Source: Tanypteryx hageni (taxonomy: Eukaryota; Arthropoda; Insecta; Odonata; Petaluridae). From it: DNA of 64,000 nt. The position numbers and the translations under genes are program-made. The first letter of the stretch is position 1. Each line of letters starts with the position of its first letter. The stretch covers positions 81,232,572 through 81,296,571 of the forward strand of contig CM054116.1 in the NCBI GenBank assembly GCA_028673005.1, given 5' to 3'. The notes beneath the pieces were generated by a model. That model saw nothing but the letters and a program-made list of their open reading frames with translations, did not search any database and was not told where the DNA came from. Below, piece by piece: positions 58,983-64,000 of the stretch.

Positions 58983-59824
58983 GGCATCTACGCCCTTATA
59001 AAATCTATTCTTCCAGTGTTAAAAGAAGAAAACCAGCGAACATATCGCCATTTTAAAGTGGAATTGCTGGTGTAAAGTCTTCATACGACAATTTAGTATC
59101 TGCTTTAAAAAGATTAAATCCCACCTTGAATCCGGCTTCTATTATGACAGATTTCGAGCGAAGTTCAATTAATTCATTTCAAGAAGCTTTTCCTCAGGCA
59201 ACTCAACGAGGTTGTTTCTTCCATTTGTGTCAATGCTTGTGGATGAAAATCCAACAAATAGAAGGAATGCAGCAGATGTTCATCTCCGATCCTGACTTCT
59301 CTCTTGAAATTAGGCAATTACTAGCCCTTGCTTACGTTCCTGAATCTGACGTTATCCATTCTTTTGAAGTTCTTATTGATTCTAATTGTAAGTAATACGT
59401 TGATAAGGAGGAGATCCTTCAGCCAATGATCGATTATTTTGAAGATACCTGGATTGGAAGAAGGAACCGCAGAAATGGACGTCGTGGGCCAATCTTTCCT
59501 ATTACATTGCGGAACTGTCATGAGGCTGTTAAGTTAGGTTTGCCTAGAACTAATAATGCATTGGAAGGTTGGCACCGTGGCTTCAGCCAGTTATTTGGAT
59601 CCAGTCATCCAACCATATGGAAATTTATTGAATGCTTACAGAAAGAACAAAATGTTCATGAAGTAAAAATTGAACAATATATTTCCGGCAAAAAACCCTC
59701 GAAAAGTCGAAAATTTTACCGAGATACATACAAACGTATCGAAGGCCTCGTAAAGGATTACCATAATCGAGATAGATTAGATTTCTTGAAAGGAATCGCC
59801 CAAAATTTTCAACTTCAAGCGTAA
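58983..59824 (+). pseudogene. MULE transposase, decayed
   Basis: The segment ILPVLKEENQRTYRHFKVEL runs in one frame to about 59072. After a frameshift, the second frame carries SYDNLVSALKRLNPTLNPAS, then IMTDFE and GCFFHLCQ to a TAA at 59393-59395. The same frame resumes with YFEDTWIG, FPITLRNCHEA, PRTNNALEGWHRGF and HPTIWKFIECLQKEQ, ending at TAA after 59824. This is the MULE transposase pattern: the middle catalytic Asp (MTDFE), the C..H pair and the EGWH Glu are visible, but the N-terminal DNA-binding part and first catalytic Asp are gone. One frameshift plus one internal stop make it inactive. Confidence 0.85.
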
Positions 59825-60374
59825 GGCTTTTTGAATTCATTATCTCATGTAATATTTTTCTTACAATTTTTGACATAACTTCAAATAAAACGTACTTTCA
59901 AGTATCTTTTGTAATGTTTTAACAGTAATTTGAAAATGCATTAGTTTTGACTTTTAATGCAAATATAAGTCCTTATTCATTAACTACATATTTTATATTT
60001 CTTTCGTGCACTCTGTATCATAGTCGCCCATTATGTATAACTAACGTACTTTAGATCTAAGTAATACGAATGGATTTTTTAAAACGAATTTGGAGCCATA
60101 ATAATAAATCTTTAAAAAGTTTTTGATAATGAAACCAATAAAAAACTAGCTAATGTTGTTCTTTTAAAATGACCTACTACCACTAAAAAATCTGGTAAAT
60201 TTTTCTATCGAATGTAGGATTCGTTTTTTATGTTAATTTTAGTAATTCCAGTAAATTCAGCGCACTTTTGAAATATTCACTTATAACTATAATTTTTTGG
60301 TTTAACATTTCCGGCTATTTAAAATTTAATAACCAGCAATAATTGATTACCTATAATAACTACAATACTGACTT
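59825..60374. other. MULE 3' non-coding region
   Basis: AT-rich sequence between the transposase and the right TIR. No ORF or repeat recognised. Confidence 0.6.
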
Positions 60375-60540
60375 GTGCTAAACTGTGTTCAGCCATTTTG
60401 ACGTTCGCTGTTTTTTACATTCCGATTTTTCGCTGTTTTAACGTTCGCTGTTTTGTCCGTTCGCCGTTTTTGTTTTCGCTATTTTGACGTTCGCTGTTAT
60501 GACGTTCGCTGTTATTCATGCGCTCTTATGACGTGATACC
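60375..60540 (-). repeat. MULE right TIR
   Basis: Inverted counterpart of 57468-57634 over about 165 bp, with scattered substitutions. It has the same series of short repeats (TGACGTTCGCTGTT in plus view). Confidence 0.88.
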
Positions 60541-60549
60541 AGTTCATGT
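60541..60549. repeat. MULE target-site duplication, right
   Basis: AGTTCATGT, one mismatch from the left copy AGTTCAGGT. Confidence 0.8.
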
Positions 60550-61429
60550 TGGGGAATGCGGACACCTGCGGAGTGAATATCGGTAGAAGAGTAAGACAGG
60601 GTTGCTGCCTATCGCCGACCCTATTCAATATATATGAAGAAAGTCTAATGCAAGAAGCTTTAGAAGGCAAAGGAGATTTCAAATTTGGTAAAATACGTGA
60701 ATGATCAAGTACTTATAGCAAGAATGGAAGAGGAGCTCCAGAAAATGATGAATAGACAAGTAATAACAGGTAGAAAATACGGTATGGAAATAAATACAGT
60801 AAAATCCAAGGTCATTCGAATATCAGGCTAAGAAGAGAATCTGAACATAAGTATTGAAGGAAAGCCTATACAACAAGTTTCAGATTATAAATACCTTGGA
60901 TGCATCATATCAAGCAAAGTAAAATTTACGAATGAGATCAGGACTAGAAAGGAAAAGCAAAAGCGGCATTCAGAAGAAAGAAACACATACTTATGGGGAA
61001 TATAAGAGAAGATATCAGCATGGAGCTCAAAATGCTATGTATGGAGTATAGCTTTGTATGGTGCAGATACACAGACGCTAAAGAAAAATGACATCAAATA
61101 CTTGACAAGCTTTGAAATGTGGACTTGGAGGAGAATGCTGAAGATAAAAAGGACAGATAGAATGAAAAACGATGAACTGCTATGAAGAGTAGGAGAGAAG
61201 CGAATGATTATACAGACTATTAGAAAGAAGGAGGCTAACTGGGTTGGACATTACCTGAGAGGAGAGAGTATGATTAAAGACGTATTAGAAGGAAAACTAG
61301 ATGGAAAAAGGGAAAGAGGTTTCAGCTGATAGACGATTTGAAAGGAAAAGAGAGTTATCAAAATATGAACAGGATAGCGGAAAATAGGTGTATATGGAGA
61401 ACTAGGTTTAACCATGAATAATCACGGGC

Positions 61430-61443
61430 CTGTCTACGGACAG
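61430..61443 (+). other. Conserved 3'-end hairpin of RTE-like LINE
   Basis: CTGTCTACGGACAG, perfect stem of 5 bp with TACG loop. Confidence 0.65.
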
Positions 61444-61460
61444 ACTACCTATCATGATAT

Positions 61461-61463
<3 letters not shown>

Positions 61464-61516
<53 letters not shown>
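61464..61516. repeat. (AT)n array at the centre of an RTE palindrome
   Basis: 53 bp of AT repeat, flanked by the 3' ends of two RTE copies pointing at each other. Confidence 0.95.
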
Positions 61517-61518
<2 letters not shown>

Positions 61519-61529
61519 TCATAGGTAGT

Positions 61530-61543
61530 CTGTCCGTAGACAG
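61530..61543 (-). other. Conserved 3'-end hairpin of RTE-like LINE
   Basis: Minus-strand CTGTCTACGGACAG, identical to the plus copy 90 bases away. Confidence 0.65.
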
Positions 61544-61844
61544 GTCCGTGATTATTCTTGGTTAAACCTGGTTCTCCATATACTCCTATTTTCCGCTGTC
61601 CTCTTCATATCTTGATAATTCTCTTTCCCTTTCAAATCGTCTATCAGCTGAAACATTATTTTCCTACCTCTTTCCCTTCCTTCTAACACGTCTTTAATCA
61701 TACTCTCTCTCTCCTCAGGTAATGTCCAACCCAGTTAGCCTTCCTCTCTCTGATAGTCTGTATAATCATTCGCTTCTCTCCTATTCTTCGTAGCACTTCA
61801 TCGTTTTTCATCCTATCTGTCCATTATATCTTCAACATTCTCCT

Positions 61845-62968
61845 TCAAGTCCACATTTCAAATCTTTCTTTAGCGTCCATGTTTCTGCTCCATACGTAGC
61901 ATTTTATCAACTTATTGCGGATATCATCCCTTATATTCCCTGTAAGTAGTTGTTTCTTTCTCCTGAAAGCCGCTTTTGCTTTTCCTATTCTAGTTCTGAT
62001 CTCATCCGTACATTTTGCTTCTCGTGTTATGATGCTTCCAAGGTATTTATATTCTGAAACTTGTTCTAAAGGCTTTCCCCCAATACTTATGTTCAGATTA
62101 TCTTCTTTACCCGATATTCGAATGACCTTGGATTTTTCTGTATTTATTTCCATACCGTATTTTCTTCCTGCTATCACTAGTCTATTTACCATTTTTTGTA
62201 GCTCCTCTTCCTTTCTTGTTAGAAGTACTTGATCATCTGCGTATTTTACTGTTCTTATAATCCTTCCTCCAATTTTGAAATCCCCTGTGCCTTCTAAAGC
62301 TTCTTGCATTAGACTTTCTCCATATGTATTGAATAGGGTTGGCGATATGCAGCAGCCTTGTCTTACTCCTCTACCAATATTTATTCCGCAGGTGTCCGCA
62401 TTCTCAAACCTGACCTTTACAACTTGATTCACATATAGATTCCTAATCAGTCTCCTGTCTTTCCAGTCTACACCTATATCCTTTAATATCTTCATCAACT
62501 TGACCCAATTTACTTTATCAAAGGCCTTCTGCCAGTCTATGAAACATGCGCAGATATCTTGACTGTACTCTGTTGCCCTTTCTGATATGATTCTAACTAC
62601 TCCTATAGCATCTCTAGTTCCTCGTCCTCTTCTGAAACCTAATTGATCTTCCCGTAGTATTTCTTCTGCTTTTTTCTCTAGCCTTTTATTAAGAATCCTC
62701 GTGATGATTTTCGATGTGTATGACAGAAAGCTTATCGTTCTGTAATCTTTACACTGCATTGCCTTTGGTTTCTTCTTTAGAGGATCATTGTTACTTTTAG
62801 GAAATCCCGAGGCCACTCTCCCGTGTCGTAAATCTTATTAATTAATTTCGTGATCGCTTTTAGTCCTTCTGATCCTATGACTTTTAGTATCTCAGCCGGT
62901 ATTTCATCGCTGCCCGTGGCTTTCCCCTTCTTTAGTTCTACTATCACATTTTCTACTTCGCTCTCCAT
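61845..62968 (-). pseudogene. RTE-like reverse transcriptase, one frameshift
   Basis: The frame over 62777-62968 gives the RT start (ELKKGKATGSDEIPAEILKV; WPRDFLKV) and, after a frameshift, 61845-62816 gives the rest: DYRTISFLSYTSKIITRILN, LGFRRGRGTRDAI, CFIDWQKAFDKVNW, RGVRQGCCISPTLFN, VKYADDQVLL (catalytic YADD), GMEINTEKSKV and YKYLGSI. The C-terminal frame ends just after a small deletion (WSRNMDAKERFEMWT, where other copies have extra residues). Catalytic aspartates are preserved. It copies LINE RNA at a nicked target; inactive here. Confidence 0.88.
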
Positions 62969-63339
62969 AATACTTGGTCCTAAGTTGTCTCGTCAATGTT
63001 TTCCTCATCTTCCAGTTCAATTTTTGCCGCTCCTGCCTGTTTGCTGTATAATTCCTTAATGTATTCTTTCCATACCTGTGCTACATCCTTTGTTTCTGAG
63101 AGTATCTTCCCATCTGTATTCATAATTCCCATACCACTAATTCCATTAGATTTCTTATCTTATAACTTGAGTGCTTTAGCGTACATCATATCGTACCGTC
63201 CTAACTTCTCCATTTGTTCTATTTCATCACATTTTCCTTTTATCCAATTTTCTCTAGCTTTATCTGTTACCCTTCTCAACTAATTGTTTATACGCCTATA
63301 GTTGGCTCTACCTTCTTCAGTGTTAACGTTTTTCCATTT

Positions 63340-63729
63340 TCATCTCTCATTCATTTTCTCCAGAATTTCCTTCGTGATCCGTGGTTTTCTGATTTTCTTC
63401 TCTTGTTTTCCAATCTCTTTATTCAAGGTATCCTTGATACTGGTTTTAATTTCTTTCCATTCCATATCAACGGTCTTCGGTTTGTTTTCCAGCTTTCTTA
63501 AGTTATCTTCCAACTTCATGCTGACTACATCCTGCCTTTCTTTCAGTTTTTCTAGGTCCCAGGCCTGTCTTTCTCTTCTCGTTTTTCTTATTTGTTTGAG
63601 CTTTGTACTCACGTCAAGTATTAGAAGGCTGTGATCTGAACCAATGTCCGCTCCTTGAAATGCCTTGGCGTTCTTTATGCTGTTCCTGAATCTTTGTTTT
63701 ACAAGGATGTAATCTATTTGGCATCTCAT
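63340..63729 (-). pseudogene. APE endonuclease C-terminus plus RT linker
   Basis: RCQIDYILVKQRF and GADIGSDHSLLILDV are the end of an apurinic/apyrimidinic-type LINE endonuclease (conserved Ser-Asp-His near the C-terminus). A charged linker follows (TRRERQAWDLEKL; KEIGKQEKKIRKPRITKEIL). Upstream, GQYGLGNRNRGGEKLVEF is recognisable in another frame up to about 63870, so a frameshift and stops separate it from the rest of the endonuclease. An APE domain fits RTE-type LINEs. Confidence 0.8.
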
Positions 63730-63893
63730 TCTATCTCATGGGCTTTTCCATGTGTATAACCTTCCTTTATGGTTTTTGAACCATGTATTAGTCACTACAA
63801 GAATTCTACGAGTTTCTCCCCTCCTCGATTTCTGTTCCCAAGTCCGTATTGCCCTACAACATTTTCTTCCTGTCCTTCTCCGACTATGCTCAT

Positions 63894-63910
63894 GATATAT
63901 ATATGTATAC

Positions 63911-63965
<55 letters not shown>
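63894..63965. repeat. (TA)n array, imperfect start
   Basis: TATATGTATACGTG then pure TA. It separates the RTE 5' break from element X copy 3. Confidence 0.95.
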
Positions 63966-63968
<3 letters not shown>

Positions 63969-64000
63969 CACATATCTTTAGAAATAGCTGCTTCTTACAT
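63966..64000 (+). mobile_element. Element X, start of a third copy
   Basis: CATATCTTTAGAAATAGCTG followed by CTTCTTAC matches 20032-20059, including the left inverted end. It is cut by the window edge. Confidence 0.65.

Larger units (their letters stand above)
57468..60540 (+). mobile_element. MULE, 3,073 bp, with nested insertions
   Basis: Terminal inverted repeats of about 165 bp start GGTTCCACGTCAAAA on the left and, inverted, GGTATCACGTCATAA on the right. They are flanked by a 9-bp duplication and the interior encodes a decayed MULE transposase on the plus strand. LINE and hAT insertions occupy 57636-58716, where the N-terminal coding part would be expected. The element has inserted into an RTE copy. 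Confidence 0.9.
56833..61463 (+). mobile_element. RTE-like LINE copy split by a MULE
   Basis: RTE sequence at 56833-57467 continues at 60541 after the MULE. The join is seen by comparison with the minus copy, where AGGTCAGGT sits unbroken between the equivalents of both sides. It covers the linker upstream of the RT, RT, C-terminal domain and 3' end. Compared with the minus copy it has a roughly 24-bp deletion near 57150 and many frameshifts. It ends in the hairpin (61430-61443) and TATCATGATATCATCAT, then (TA)n. Confidence 0.85.
61517..63893 (-). mobile_element. RTE-like LINE, longest copy in the window
   Basis: Minus strand, about 2.4 kb. From its 3' end: tail CATCAT and hairpin, C-terminal domain, RT, linker, and the end of an APE endonuclease. 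The 5' end is cut at a (TA)n array. The only RTE copy here that keeps any endonuclease sequence. Frameshifts near 62790 and 63735 and stops in the linker make it inactive. Confidence 0.85.

Noticed and set aside
1..64000. CRISPR arrays, bacterial operons, prophage or viral genes
   Set aside because: No regularly spaced repeats, no dense ORF organisation and no such protein signatures; repeats found are microsatellites and eukaryotic transposons.

Overview
The window looks like intergenic or intronic DNA from a large, repeat-rich animal genome, most likely an arthropod. It is AT-rich, almost devoid of recognisable host genes, and full of eukaryotic mobile elements: APE-type non-LTR retrotransposons (LINEs), Penelope-like elements (PLEs), a Mutator-like DNA transposon (MULE), hAT-type miniature elements, long (TA)n arrays and long polypurine or polypyrimidine tracts. 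Nothing looks bacterial, viral or organellar. No complete host gene is visible. The only candidate host coding piece is a 48-nt micro-exon near 35.7 kb with a good acceptor and an excellent donor.

Layout. 0.7-1.4 kb: old RTE-like LINE fragment. 2.86-3.60 kb: hAT-type element with 8-bp flanking repeats. 5.63-6.04 kb: 3' piece of a PLE, antisense, boxed in by 50-bp inverted repeats. 8-9.4, 11-11.6, 13.4-13.6, 24.6-25.1 and 34.3-35.3 kb: purine-rich tracts; 47.4-49.3 and 50.6-51.6 kb: pyrimidine-rich tracts. 17.25-17.56 kb: hAT MITE. 19.6-22.3 kb: a cluster of RTE tail, an undescribed TA-associated repeat (called element X here) and a PLE with a GIY-YIG endonuclease ORF and a hammerhead-ribozyme-like core. 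27.4-29.0 kb: nested and adjacent hAT-like elements. 45.6-47.0 kb: a CR1/Daphne-like LINE with an almost unbroken reverse transcriptase (RT) on the minus strand. 50.25-50.5 kb: another PLE 3' end with a hammerhead-like core.

56-64 kb is the richest part. A plus-strand RTE copy was split by a 3.07-kb MULE (9-bp target-site duplication, ~165-bp terminal inverted repeats built from short repeats, decayed transposase). The MULE was itself hit by a CR1-like LINE, and that by a 291-bp hAT MITE with a perfect 8-bp target duplication. The RTE copy meets a second RTE copy tail to tail across a (TA)n array, giving a roughly 0.9-kb-per-arm palindrome.

Two themes recur. Most long (TA)n arrays sit exactly on transposon boundaries. 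Short RNA-like structures are conserved at element ends: a CTGTC-TACG-GACAG hairpin in four RTE copies, and CUGANGA...GAAA cores in three PLE loci. All functions are read from sequence and family knowledge; no searches were run.
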